From NCBI GenBank assembly GCA_964035575.1, contig OZ037881.1, positions 372,001 to 436,000 of the forward strand: 64,000 nt of DNA, written 5' to 3'. Both the position numbers and the translations under genes were made by a program. This stretch comes from Rhynchopus sp. YZ270_cl-10 (taxonomy: Eukaryota > Euglenozoa > Diplonemea > Diplonemida > Diplonemidae). The notes under the pieces were generated by a model. It searched no databases. It saw only the letters and a program-made list of their open reading frames with translations, and was not told the DNA's origin. Positions 32,231 through 42,020 of the stretch are shown here, one piece after another (within the stretch, counting starts at the first letter, position 1; each line of letters starts with the position of its first letter).

Positions 32231-32628
32231 TCACAATTATCGCATTAATCAATTATCGCAGTGTGTACAGTGTGTACAGTGTATTGTACAGTGAATTTTT
32301 TCTATAGGTCAACAACTTGGCCATTTCTGCAAAATGACCCCACCACTTCCTGGGATTGGCTCAAAAATGCAAATGCCAGCGTTTTCCTTCACATTCCCGC
32401 AAACCCGGAAAAAAAAAATAAAACAGGGTACCCCCCAGCCTGGTGCATACCACGGGAGACATACGGGCGAACCACGGGGAATTTGGACCGGTGCCACACC
32501 ACATTACATCAAGCACTGGTAAAAATTTCATTTTTTTTTTGGGGGGAAATGTACCCCCTGAGGCCCAAAAACCCAGAATCCTGGATAAAACCCTGAGATC
32601 CCTGTAAAAAAATAAAAAATAAAACTGT

Positions 32629-32694
32629 AGTTATTAATGCAGGCACCTCCGACTGACCCACTGTACGATGCCAGCCATCCGGATGAAAGCACAA
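32629..32694 (+). repeat. Module G, copy 1
   Basis: GTTATTAATGCAGGCACCTC, CGACTGACCCAC, GATGCCAGCCATCCGGATGA, AAGCACAA. It contains the perfect palindrome CATCCGGATG. It is almost identical at 39442-39506 and shortened at 38284-38348. Confidence 0.75.
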
Positions 32695-32823
32695 CTACCC
32701 TGCAGCCTACAACAGTAGATGTAAAAAAGGTCACCTAATGAATTGCCCATACCGTAAGAGAACGAGGGCGGTGCACAACCGCTCGTCAGCCGGCGGACAA
32801 TAAAATAAAAAAAGAGAAAAATA

Positions 32824-32955
32824 GTAACTCTGATAGGTAAGTAAAAGGAAAAAAGGTTTTTTCGTTGATTGCTCAATTACCCTGTTTGAGGGGTGATTGG
32901 CGACCGTATCTGAGGAACTATTTCTCCTTTAAGCTACGCTTGTAGGAATAAGAAT
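32824..32955 (+). repeat. Module C, copy 2
   Basis: AACTCTGATAGGTAAGTAAA, then TTGATTGCTCAATTACCC - TGTTTGA - GGGGTGATTGG, GCGACCGTATCTGAGG, CTATTTCTCCTTTAAG and the mini-hairpin CTACGCTTGTAG. Confidence 0.75.
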
Positions 32956-32957
32956 AA

Positions 32958-32987
32958 AAATGATGAAGGCGCCTCGTGCACATCCAA
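32958..32987 (+). repeat. Module A-type hairpin, copy 6
   Basis: AATGATGAAGGCGCCTCGTG / CACATCC follows module C directly, as module L follows module C at the left end of the window. Confidence 0.5.
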
Positions 32988-33209
32988 AAGAAAGAAGAAA
33001 AAGTTTATAAGACCTTACCACCCTATGGGTTGTAACCCTACAGGGGCTGAAGGAAGGTGGGTGGGAAAATGGAGTTTTTTTTTTGGTAGTACCACAACGC
33101 CCTTCTGAGATGCAGGCGTACACACAACCTATTGTTCTCCATATTTTTTGGAAAAAAAAAAAGTAAGATTGATACTGAAAACAAAAAGGAGGGAAAGAAA
33201 ACTTAAGAC

Positions 33210-33241
33210 AAATGTGCCTTCTCCTGCACTGATCTTAAGAA
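33210..33241 (+). repeat. Module A-type hairpin, copy 7
   Basis: AATGTGCCTTCTCCTGCACT then GATCTTAAG; the stem GTGC/GCAC closes a CTTCTCCT loop. Confidence 0.5.
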
Positions 33242-33649
33242 GAAAAACAGTCATAAAAAAAGAGGGGAAATATCTTGAACACAAACAGGCCTTACAGCAG
33301 TATTGGGAGCGTGTTTGATAAATTTGCTCTGCACTTTTTGATTTTTCGTACTTTGGGCCTTTTTTATGTGATACAGATATTTCCTGGGAACGTTGATGAG
33401 TTCTTTTGATAAGGAGAATGGGAAGAAAATAAAAGGGGAGAGTTTTTCAATGGTTGTTCGGTGATATTGGCGAATGATATTCCGATGGGTTATATACCAA
33501 TCACAATACACAAAGACCATCACCACCACTCAACTTAAAAAAGCGCAAAACGTCTTTTGGCGCAACGCACTGCAAAGAAAAGGAGAAGAGTAATGTTCTA
33601 AATCAAAACAAAACAAGAGAAAGAGAGAGAGGGTGAGAGAAGTTGTTTC

Positions 33650-33696
33650 ATATACTAACTATTCTACTGAATAGAAGGTATAATAGGGTACAATAA
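33650..33696 (+). repeat. Module J, copy 1
   Basis: ATTCTACTGAATAGAAGGTA forms a perfect TTCTA/TAGAA hairpin with CTGAA loop. A second copy is at 63785-63825. Confidence 0.6.
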
Positions 33697-34112
33697 ACGT
33701 ACCGAGAGAAGTTGAAAAATACCAAAACGCAGCTCGGTCGGGATCATGCCAGTTTTGTGAAGACCCTACTACCTTCCACTCAGTGTAGGCAGTCCCCCCT
33801 TTCCCCCGCGGCTCGGCTGGCAGGAAAAAGAGAAATTATAGGGTATTTGCTGACGTGGTTTTCCGACCTCACCGTCCTGCAAGCAGTCACCACGATTGGT
33901 CTCTTGACGTGGTTTCAACACGCACAATACAGTAGATTCGTTATTCTTTTTGTCATTTTTTTTGTCTCGATTTCGATTTTTTTTTTGAACAGATTTCAGT
34001 GGCAAGAGCAGTATATTTACCCTAAAACAAAAAAAGGGAAACGTTGAGCCAAAAGGGGAAGGGGAAAAAGCACAGACACAGAGGGATAAACGAATTTTTT
34101 TTTTTTTTTTTT
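33697..34112. other. Spacer before the first fold-back element
   Basis: No gene is supported. The region near 33840-33930 repeats CTGACGTGG/TTGACGTGGTTTC-type words. A T-run of ~18 ends it. Confidence 0.35.
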
Positions 34113-34129
34113 GGGGGGGGGGGGGGGGG

Positions 34130-35318
34130 TAGGGGGGGGGGCAAAACCTTCAGGACGGGTGAGGCATTTTTGGAAAAAGTGGTTTTGTGAGCAAAAAACC
34201 TGTCAACACCCCTCATACCCCCCAGAAATGGGTCAGAAACACCCTGAGACCCGAAAATCCATGATTAGGGCACCTCAGAATATGAAAAAATGCAAAAAAA
34301 ATAGTGAAAAAGTGGCTTTTGACGGTTTTGGCCATGTTGGGTAAAATGGCCATTTTTTGAGAAAAAAATCAAAAAAACAGCAAAATTTCGACATCATGAC
34401 AGCTGCTTGGGCACGAAACTACCCCAAAAATGTCCTGTGAGTCCATTCCGACCTGTTTTGGACACTTTAGGCACTTGTTTTGGTGTTTTTTTGGTGTTTT
34501 GAGGTCAAAAAAGATCCCCTGACTATCCCCTGGCAGCCCTGGGCCGCGACTTGCGCCCTGCTTTTAGACCCACTCTGGGCCAAAAAATGGGCGAAAACCT
34601 CCGAAAAAGCACTCTGGGAGCCCAGATAGTTCCAAATTTCCACCGCACACCCTCAAAAACACCTCAAAAACATGTCAGAAAAACATTTTCAAAAACACAC
34701 TTTTTCAAATAAGTCATTATGGAACCTGCCCAGATGAACTTTTTGAAAAAAGTGTGTTTTTGAAAATATTTTTCTGGCATGTTTTTGAGGTGTTTGGGTG
34801 GGTTTCTGGTGGATATATGGAACTATCTGGGTCCCCGGAGTGCTTTTTCGAGGGTTTTCACCCATTTTTTGGCCCAGAGGGGGTCCAAAAGCAGGGCGCA
34901 AGTCGCGGCCCAGGGCTGCCAGGGGATAGTCAGGGGATCTTTTTTGACCTCAAAACACCAAAAAAACACCAAAAAAGGCGATAAATGTGTTCAAAACAGG
35001 TCGGAATGGACTCGCGGGACATTTTTGGGGCATATTTGTGCCCAGACAGGCCTAATGATGACAAATTTTTGCTTTTTTTTTTGAAATATTGGTCAAAAAT
35101 GGCCATTTGACCAAAATGGCCCAAACGGCCAAAATGGTCTATTTTTGCTATTTTTTTCCATTTTTTTGTATCTCTGGGGTGTCTCACCTATAGAACACCC
35201 CCAAACCACACCCCAAAACCATCTCTGACCCGAAATTTTCGGTGGTTTGCGGGTACTTTGCACGTAAATCCAAAAAAATCGAAATGCCTCAAAAAAATAG
35301 GGGTTTTGCCCCCACCTA
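34130..35318. mobile_element. Fold-back (long palindrome) element 1, in a poly-G tract
   Basis: 1189 bp. The two halves mirror each other around ~34725; for example CAGCCCTGGGCCGCGACTTG at 34534 mirrors CAAGTCGCGGCCCAGGGCTG at 34898. The ends are TAGGGGGGGGGGCAAAACC and the mirrored GGTTTTGCCCCCACCTA. On the plus strand both flanks are pure G (17 G at 34113-34129, 34 G at 35319-35352). No coding capacity is seen. Confidence 0.8.

Positions 35319-35352
<34 letters not shown>
35319..35352 (+). repeat. Homopolymeric G tract (34 bp)
   Basis: It is the right flank of fold-back element 1. Confidence 0.9.
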
Positions 35353-35354
<2 letters not shown>

Positions 35355-35728
35355 TATAACCTATGAGCGGAGGGGGGTTACCTGGTTTTCTTGCGCTCAG
35401 ATCCATCAAGTGTTTTTGTGGGGAGACATTAGCCGTCCCATGCCTTTTGCTCAACCCACAACGAAAAAGAATGTTTATGAATCTGAAAACAGAGCAGGGC
35501 CGCCTTTCTCCCCTCCTTCGCTGTACAACCAGGGTTGTTTCTAGGGGGGTCGGGGGGGGGGTCACTGACCCCCCCCCAGATTCTGGGGGGTCAAATTGAC
35601 CCCCCCCCGGGGGCAGTGTTCTAAAATACGTGACCTACCCCCCACGTATTCGTATTAATACGTATTAATACGCGTACGTATTAATACGTGACTTTTTCCA
35701 GCAAAAAAAAACCCCCCCCCCCCCCCCC

Positions 35729-36926
35729 TAGGGGAGGGTCACTGCACGTTAAATCTCTCGATAAATGCGATTTTTCCGATTTTGATCCTCAGAACCGCAG
35801 AAGTCCCCGAAAACTATACCAAACCACCTAGGGGACCCAAAAAACGCACCAGCGCCCCAGTTTTGACACAGAAACACTCAGATAATGCCTGAAATGCAAT
35901 TTTAAAAGAGTGCCTACAGAACTTGTACCTGCCCACCCCTGTAGATAGAGCAACTCACACATCCATCACGCCTCAGTGTGAGCCAGGGGCCAGAAAAGCC
36001 CCCAAAGCCACATATTTTCACCCCAGAACCTATCCCGAGGGGTACCCAGCCTGTTTCGGGGTGTTTAGAGGGACTTGGTGGAACTTAGAACCATGTTTCA
36101 AAAAGGGTACAAGTACTTGGTCCCTTGAGAGGGCAAACCCTTGGCACAGTACTTGTACCCTTTTTGAAACATGGTTCTAAGTTCCACCAAGTCCCTCTAA
36201 ACACCCCGAAACAGGCTGGGTACCCCTCGGGATAGGTTCTGGGGTGAAAATATGTGGCTTTGGGGGCTTTTCTGGCCCCTGGCTCACACTGAGGCGTGAT
36301 GGATGTGTGAGTTGCTCTATCTACAGGGGGGGTGGGCAGGTACAAGTTGGTGGTCACTTTTAAAAAACGCAAAAAAGTCGCTCAGAAGTGGTCAGAAGTG
36401 CCCAAAACCGGGCGGAATTCGATTTTTGGGGTCCAAATGGGCCTATGGTGTGGGTTTTTTTGACCTCAGGGGGTATTTTTTGATTTATTGCCTACTTCAC
36501 GCTTTTTGACGGCTTCAGATACCTTAGGGTGGGAAAACCCTTGGCACAGTACTTGTACCCTTTTTGAAACATGGTTCTAAGTTCCACCAAGTCCCTCTAA
36601 ACACCCCGAAACAGGCTGGGTACCCCTCGGGATAGGTTCTGGGGTGAAAATATGTGGCTTTGGGGGCTTTTCTGGCCCCTGGCCCACACTGAGGCGTGAT
36701 GAATGTGTGATTTGCTCTATCTACAGGGGTGGGCAGGTACAAGTTCTGTAGGCATTTTTTAAAAATTGCATTTCAGGCATCATCTGAGTGTTTCTGTGTC
36801 AAAACTGGGGCGCTGGTGCGTTTTTTGGGTCCCCTAGGTGGTTTGGTATAGTTTTCGGGGACTTCTGCGGTTCTGAGGATCAAAATCGGAAAAATCGCAT
36901 TTATCGAGTACAGTGACCCTCCCCTA
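35729..36926. mobile_element. Fold-back element 2, in a poly-C tract (third nesting level)
   Basis: 1198 bp with ends TAGGGGAGGGTCACTG / CAGTGACCCTCCCCTA. Flanks are 17 C (35712-35728) and 18 C (36927-36944). The arms are long mirrored copies. A ~215-bp inner unit (anchor TTGGCACAGTACTTGTACCC) is present three times: mirrored at ~35920-36131, then at ~36132-36345 and ~36530-36745. An internal rearrangement has thus added a third copy. Length, end type and homopolymer flanks parallel fold-back element 1 although the inner sequences differ. Confidence 0.85.
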
Positions 36927-36944
36927 CCCCCCCCCCCCCCCCCC

Positions 36945-37480
36945 TGATGGTCAAAGCACCAAATTTTTGCGTTTTTTTGGATTTTTTTGGTGCCCAAAGA
37001 CAACCAGGGGTCAAAATTTTCTCGATTTTTATTTTTTTTTTGGTTGAAATTTTTCAATTTTTGCTAAGGCGCTGGCCCATACAAATGTACAGGGTCTCAA
37101 GATTGCCGTGGAATAAATTGCAGATGCTCAAAACGGCAAAATTCTTGCTTTATTTGCATTTTTGGGCTCAGGCAGGTACAAAAAAATAGCTAGAGCTTTT
37201 TTTTTCCTGGTATCACTTGGGATGCAGTTTCTGCGGATAGACATGAAAACGGGCACATAGGTGATGCCATTTTTTCCAACCGACACAAGTGGGGGCGTGT
37301 TTCCCAAACAACAAAAAGCAAATACTTCCCAGACGTCGCGTCCAGTTTAGGGGCTGGCTTCGCTGCGGGTGTAGACATAGTAAGTATGCAAAATTGAAAT
37401 TATTCCTGACGGGGAGTGCGTGAAGTGTGGGGGAGATTGGTTGTCTGTGTATCCATGTAACAGTACCATATGATACCGGG
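36945..37480. repeat. Satellite-like units and unassigned DNA inside the nested element
   Basis: Units at ~36946 and ~37123 match the 27.4-28.3 kb satellite. The remainder (37190-37480) has balanced composition but no recognisable ORF. Confidence 0.5.
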
Positions 37481-37808
37481 GAAAAAAAAGTCACGTATTT
37501 CCAAAAATACCCCCCACGTACGCGTATTAATACGTATTAATACGCGTACGTATTAATACGAATCAGTACGTATTTTTGAACGCTGCCCCGGGGGGGGGGG
37601 GGGGGGGGTCAATTTTACCCCCAGAATCTGGCACGGTGCGCTGGTCAGCTTCACCCCCCTGTAAAAAATTACATATTTTCCCCCGAACTACACGTTTTCC
37701 ACCCACCACCAGTGTTGGCACTGGTGAAGAGCGACAACACCCGCACCGACTACACTACGTGGAACGGTGATGGGAGTGAGAAAAAAGATGTGGCGAAAAG
37801 AATAAAAG

Positions 37809-37940
37809 TAGCGTACCGTGCGCCTGCGGCGCAAGCTTACGTCACACCCTTCCCATGACATAGTTTGGCTGTACAATAGTGCAATTTTAAGCGCAATTTT
37901 AGAAATGTTGCGTACCGTGGCTTCGCCAGGAACCTTTGGG
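37809..37940. repeat. GC-hairpin repeats (GCGTACCGTG family)
   Basis: GCGTACCGTGCGCCTGCGGC (37812) and GCGTACCGTGGCTTCGCCAG (37910) share GCGTACCGTG plus a tight GC hairpin. Other copies are near 21435, 26649, 28966, 29485, 30062, 56469 and 56841, in either orientation. Confidence 0.7.
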
Positions 37941-38283
37941 TGCCATGGCCACCGTTTTTCTTTACCTGTTTCATACCCTCACAGAAGCTACATACCACCA
38001 TGATATTCTGAAGCTTTGGGGTATGGGGTTTTCTTGGTGAGATCGAGGCTTCGTCGAGAAAGCTCAGAATACACCCAAAAACCCTTGAAAGACCATTTTT
38101 TCCCGGCGGAAAAAAATTTTTATTGGGAAAAAAATTGACCCCCCCCCCGAGAAAAAAAAACGAGATCCTAGAAACAACCCTGTGTACAACGCAAAAAAGA
38201 AAAACTAAAAAAAATCAGATAAAAACCTCTGCATAGCAAAGAGAACGTGATGCTGAAATGCACAGAGAAAGAGAAGGGAAATT

Positions 38284-38348
38284 TGACTTGAAATACACTG
38301 TAATTGATGCAGGCATCTCCGACTGACCCACCTACGATGAAAGCACAA
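38284..38348 (+). repeat. Module G, copy 2 (with GACTTGAAATAC leader)
   Basis: GACTTGAAATAC, then GATGCAGGCATCTCCGACTG; the CCAGCCATCCGG part is deleted. The leader is shared with modules L (41774, 52389) and A (63894). Confidence 0.65.
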
Positions 38349-38527
38349 AACATACAAAACCCTCTGTACCCTTGGTACACCGGGGGCGCATCCCAAAATG
38401 CGGTCTTTTATCCATTTTTTCGAGCATCCCGCGCTTCCCGCTTCCTCTTATCAGATAAACGGGGATCATTGGGAATGCAGGTTAATTAAGTCTGCGTGAC
38501 ACGGTCCGGTTGGGGGGAAAGAGACGA

Positions 38528-38575
38528 AATGTCTGTGAGATGATCACTAAGCCTCTACCTTGATCATCTAAACGA
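38528..38575 (+). repeat. Module A, copy 8
   Basis: AGATGATCA - CTAAGCCTCTACCT - TGATCATCT. A perfect 9-bp stem replaces the mismatched one of copy 1. Confidence 0.7.
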
Positions 38576-38663
38576 AAGGGAAAAAAAAGAGAAGTTTTGA
38601 GAACAAAAAGTTAGTATGACTTGGTCATCTACATTTTGTTGTCAAAAAAATGAAATAAAAAGA

Positions 38664-38744
38664 AAAGTTTATAAGGTGACCCTAAGCCTCTCGTGCTTAG
38701 TCTGATTAGATTACTTAATGTTCTCGTGCTTAGTCACCTTAGAA
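38664..38744 (+). repeat. Module A, copy 9 (double hairpin)
   Basis: AAAGTTTATAAGGTGACC, first CTCTCGTGCTTAG, linker TCTGATTAGATTACTTAATG, second CTCTCGTGCTTAGTCACC. The outer AAGGTGA pairs perfectly with TCACCTT. The same double form with the same linker is at 63907-63994. Confidence 0.8.
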
Positions 38745-39010
38745 GAAAAATAAAAAAAAATAAAGAAACATAATGGCACACACTTCATTTAATATTGACC
38801 ACAAAGGGAAGCTGCAAAAAGAGTTTTTTTTAGACATTTTTTTAGTACCGCAAGATGGAACAACTAGAAAGGGGAAAAGTGAAACTTGACGTTCCCTCAT
38901 CCCCTCTTCTTCTTGTTTGATGCATTGACGCTTCACAAAGTGGTGTGCGTAAAAAGAAAGAAAAGAAAACTCGAAAAGACCGAGGCTCTCTCGTGCAAAC
39001 GCATATCTAT

Positions 39011-39124
39011 TACAGTACGTATCCAAGAAATTTGGCGTCCAAATAAGGTGGATTTTGGGGAATTTTTTTTTTGGGGAATTTTGACAACTTTTTTTGGACG
39101 CCAAACATATTTTGGAGTACTGTA
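39011..39124. mobile_element. Tc1/mariner-type MITE, copy 1
   Basis: 114 bp including a TA duplication. The ends are CAGTAC...TTTGGCGTCCAAA and the mirrored TTTGGACGCCAAA...GTACTG, with a GGGGAATTTTGACAACTTTT inner part. CAGT ends and a TA target fit Tc1/mariner. A diverged copy is at 62741-62850. Confidence 0.75.
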
Positions 39125-39134
39125 TCTAAAAAAA

Positions 39135-39177
39135 AATTATAAGAACCTAAGCCTCTCGTGCTTAGTTTTCTTAGAAC
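39135..39177 (+). repeat. Module A, copy 11
   Basis: TTATAAGAACCTAAGCCTCT, CGTGCTTAG, TTTTCTTAG. It lies 11 bp after the MITE. Confidence 0.7.
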
Positions 39178-39393
39178 GCAACTATTTTTTTCCCTTTGTA
39201 CATCAAAATTTGGAAGGTTTTTGTTTTAATTTGGAAAAAATGCAATGATTGGGAATGTAGGGGAAAGACCCCCCCGGGCACCCAACTGTATTGCTCTGAC
39301 GTTGAGGAAAGAAGCGAAGAACGGAAGCGTTCTTCTTGGAATTGATCATATGGGGAGAGAGATAGGAAAGCTAATAAAACAAAAACAAAAAAG

Positions 39394-39506
39394 TCTGTAA
39401 GATGACCCAAACTTTGCTCAGTCATCTAAAAGAAAAAGTGAAGTTATTAATGCAGGCACCTCCGACTGACCCACCTACGATGCCAGCCATCCGGATGAAA
39501 GCACAA
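39394..39506 (+). repeat. Modules A (copy 12) and G (copy 3) in tandem
   Basis: AGATGAC - CCAAACTTTGCTCA - GTCATCT (a perfect 7-bp stem) is followed by GTTATTAATGCAGGCACCTC of module G, nearly identical to 32629. Confidence 0.75.
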
Positions 39507-39773
39507 TAAAACCACAAATAAAAGATTAACACAATGATTGGCCACTCTATCCGTTAGGAATCCTTAAGGAATCCCAGAAAATCTAACCCCTTTTTTTGCC
39601 GAAGGACGGTGGGTGTGGGGCTGGGTATGGGTTGGGTAGGGGGGCTAGCATAGCCCCGCTTTCTTTTGTCGTAAAAATTTCTTTTTTTCCGCTGTTTGCG
39701 ATTATTAGGTGAACCCAGACAGGCACAACTACCCTGAGGGAAACAGTGCATCGTCTTCTGCAATAAAGCGAAG

Positions 39774-39822
39774 TTGAAAGGGGCGCATGCCTCGACGGAC
39801 ACCGGTGGACGCAGACACTGTT
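39774..39822 (+). repeat. Module B-like repeat
   Basis: GCGCATGCCTCGACGG, then GGACGCAGACACTG resembles the 3' half of module B. Confidence 0.4.
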
Positions 39823-40627
39823 TCCCTATTAGCTAGCCAAATGAACCGTAGAGGAATCACACATGCAGGGAAAAAAAAAAATTGAAGAATAATGTGTTTA
39901 TGTACACAGCTGAACCCCCTCTTTAATTCTGAAACAAATTTTTGAGTTGAGAGCGTGCAAAAAAAAACAACGTTACCATGCAGGCACACGATTTTCCGCA
40001 TTTTTTTTTGAAAATCATACAACACAACATCCATTAAAAATTTCATATTGGTATAGACAAGAAGCAGTCGGTAATACAACTTCGAGCCAAGGTTTTTTGT
40101 AACAGGGTTTTGTTTTTGAAAAAAGCTTTTTCTATTTACACTCACATTTCCGCGAAAATACATAAATTCGTTCCCTTGCCGTCTTCTGTTACATCCATTT
40201 AAAAAAACACGTTGATAGAATTTCGTTTGGCACCCATGCGCTATCTATACTTTCTTTGGTTCCAAATCTAAGATATCTGGAACAGGGTAGAAAAGACGCG
40301 AACAGGGAACAGGGTAAAGAAGGCACCTTTTGTGTGTAATGACAAATCACCAATGATCAATGATCAATAAGACAAAGGCTGTGGAACGTTGCCCGAAGAG
40401 GCCAGGATATACACAGACGGCACACCTTCTCCCCTCAGAGGCTGGCAGAGATGAAACTCTGGCCTGACTTTTATGTTTTTGTGGTAATTTGTTGGATTAG
40501 TGTAACTGCCATGTAGACAGTCTTCATTGGGTTCACTTTTTGTGGAAAACATTAACAAATTTGATTACATCGCATTGCCGTTGGAGTAACGTACCAAGGG
40601 AGGGGTAAAGCTAAAAGGAATATTTTT
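39823..40627. other. Gene-free spacer
   Basis: A/T-rich; a GGAACAGGGTA-type word repeats near 40280-40315. No gene is supported. Confidence 0.4.
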
Positions 40628-40693
40628 TTTGAAAACGTTGCCATTGATTAGTATAGTGGAGCGTGCCTACACTAATACAACTAAGTTTTTCAG
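40628..40693 (-). repeat. Module F, inverted copy
   Basis: Read on the minus strand: AACTTAGTTGTATTAGTGTA, then GGCACGCTCC and CTATACTA. TAGTGTAG/CTATACTA pairs fully with one G-U. It is the only module I found in the opposite orientation. Confidence 0.65.
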
Positions 40694-41096
40694 AAAGGCA
40701 AAAAAATACTTCGCTCAGCGTGAATGTTGTGCCACTTTCGTGCACAACACATCAATAATAAAAAAGTGAACGTTGATGGAATGCCTATTGAACGCAGAGG
40801 GACCTCAAGAAAACAATCGTGGAGAAAAAAAAATTAAGCGCTGGCTATCCAATCATGTTCAAGTTGCTGATAAACACTGTAGTGTTCCTGCTGTGAAGAT
40901 ATGACCCAAAAAAAAAAATCTTCGAAAAAAAAGAAAAAAAAAACTGTGATTTTCCCATTATAAATGAAGATATCTTCATCAGGGGACTTTATTATGACGG
41001 TGGGTTTTGGAAAAAAAAAGGGGGGAAAGATGTGCTAAAGTTTTATGTTGGATAAGGTTATCCGCCTCTCATTTCACCAGACTGAGTTCAAAGCGA

Positions 41097-41129
41097 CGGC
41101 AATGATGTCAGGGTGTGACATCATCGCCA
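41097..41129. repeat. Strong 13-bp hairpin
   Basis: GGCAATGATGTCA - GGGTG - TGACATCATCGCC, with one mismatch. It is an isolated, GC-balanced stem-loop in an A/T-rich spacer. Confidence 0.6.
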
Positions 41130-41340
41130 CATTTTGCTGTCTCGTTGGGTCTAATCAGGGGTCAAAGGGGTTGCATGAGTAATGAGTGGAAATGTGAAGG
41201 CACGGGGTCTGCTCAGTGCCATGAATGGCAACTGAGAGATCAGGTCAAGCGCGGGTAAAACGGGAGTAACTATGACTCTCTTGAGGGGATGGGGGTTGTG
41301 CCTTCATGAAAGAAAAGAATGTGTGATGTGATGAATACAA

Positions 41341-41503
41341 TATTGGGTGATCTATGATCGTCTCCGTGGGACACGTAACAGGCTGTGAGAGCTTGTGAGA
41401 GCCTGTGAGACCTTGTGAGAGCTTGTGAGAGTCTGTGAGAGCCTGTGAGAGCTTACTGAGAGCTAGTAAAAAAATCTCTCCCCGTTCATAGATCACCCAA
41501 ATA
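41341..41503. repeat. Inverted repeat around a TGTGAGAGCC minisatellite
   Basis: ATTGGGTGATCTATGA (41341) and TCATAGATCACCCAAAT (41487) form a 16-bp stem. Between them 41381-41463 is a ~10-bp minisatellite (TGTGAGAGCY). Confidence 0.75.
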
Positions 41504-41507
41504 TGTT

Positions 41508-41774
41508 TTGGGGTATAAAAAAAGAGTGCAAAAAACTGCGAAAAGCGGACCTGAGGGAGGGGGGTTTTTGTTTGCATGTCTTTTCTTCGATGGGAACCGT
41601 ATGTCGGTAATACAGTTATGCACCTCTCACAGCCTGGTTTGGTATGGAGAAGACGCTACGAGCATTGAACGCTATGAAGCCAGCCTCGCAGGTTTGATCT
41701 CCTTCTCCATCGTGTGGTTGGTTTTTGTGGTCCTTTTTGTGGTTCTCATTGGACCGACTGACCCAAAGAAATAA
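41508..41774 (+). CDS. Small ORF with one membrane helix (doubtful gene)
   Basis: 88 codons on the plus strand, or 58 from the inner ATG at 41601. It ends in a convincing hydrophobic helix (AGLISFSIVWLVFVVLFVVL) plus a short polar tail, like a tail-anchored protein. No homologue is recognised, it runs against all other genes, and its stop abuts module L. It may be chance. Confidence 0.2.
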   Translation: MGYKKRVQKTAKSGPEGGGFLFACLFFDGNRMSVIQLCTSHSLVWYGEDATSIERYEASLAGLISFSIVWLVFVVLFVVLIGPTDPKK

Positions 41775-41861
41775 CTTGAAATACAACAGCCCGCTTGTGA
41801 ACAGTGCACCTTGGTATATGACCGGCGTACCGGGGCGGACCCCAACAATTGGTCCTACAAA
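41774..41861 (+). repeat. Module L, copy 2
   Basis: ACTTGAAATACAACAGCCCG, CTTGTGAACAGTGCACC, TTGGTATATGACCGG, GGGGCGGACCCCAACAA. It ends ~160 bp beyond the stop of the minus-strand gene at 42021. Confidence 0.7.
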
Positions 41862-41892
41862 CCCGTAAACTTTACATTAAGAACAGGAAGGA

Positions 41893-41932
41893 GTACGATG
41901 AACCAAGCCTCGTACTAAGCCACTTAAAATAT
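41893..41932 (+). repeat. Module A, copy 13
   Basis: GTACGATGAACCAAGCCTCG, TACTAAGCCACTTAAA. It lies ~90 bp 3' of the minus-strand CDS end. Confidence 0.55.
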
Positions 41933-42020
41933 ACCGACCACAGAAGCCCAAGGGAAGCGACGCTGCGTCTTTTAGCCAAATCCTTGAAACAACAACAGCA
42001 ATGAAGCAACCACGAAGCAT

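Larger units (their letters stand above)
30750..32595. mobile_element. TIR element carrying the TACTG microsatellite
   Basis: The ends are CAGGGTTTTATCCAGG / CCTGGATAAAACCCTG, a perfect 16-bp inverted repeat, flanked by the 5-bp direct repeat AGATC (30745-30749 and 32596-32600). The ends look hAT-like, but the duplication is shorter than the usual 8 bp. Subterminal G/C-rich blocks (GTACATTGTACCCCCTGAGG) and a duplicated GGGAGACATACGGGCGAACC segment (31446 and 32454) are inside. The short ORFs at 31015-31338 and 31335-31580 (minus) resemble nothing I know. Confidence 0.7.
35614..37585. mobile_element. Second-level nested TIR element
   Basis: The ends are CAGTGTTCTAAAATACGT / ACGTATTTTTGAACGCTG with direct repeat CCCCGGGGG (8-9 bp) on both sides. 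Both subterminal regions carry the same CGTATTAATACGTATTAATA array, ~60-70 bp each. It is inserted in the 35530 element and hosts fold-back element 2. Confidence 0.75.
35530..38182. mobile_element. hAT-like element, outermost of a nested set (2.65 kb)
   Basis: Inverted ends CAGGGTTGTTTCTAGG / CCTAGAAACAACCCTG (16 bp, perfect) sit inside a perfect 8-bp duplication TGTACAAC (35522-35529 and 38183-38190), diagnostic of hAT insertion. The interior consists almost wholly of further elements (35614-37585 and, within that, 35729-36926). Joined without the insertions it would be only ~0.7 kb. No transposase is seen. Confidence 0.92.

Noticed and set aside
31587-32294. Long ORFs of repeating HSIHSI, VQYSTVQYST, VLYCT and VYTVYT peptides on both strands
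   Set aside because: They are translations of the TACTG and TACTGTGTA arrays, open in all frames by unit composition; no codon bias or other gene sign.
21016-38200. LTR or virus-like element in the mobile island
   Set aside because: Terminal repeats here are inverted with short target duplications; no long direct terminal repeats, reverse transcriptase, integrase or capsid-like frames are visible.
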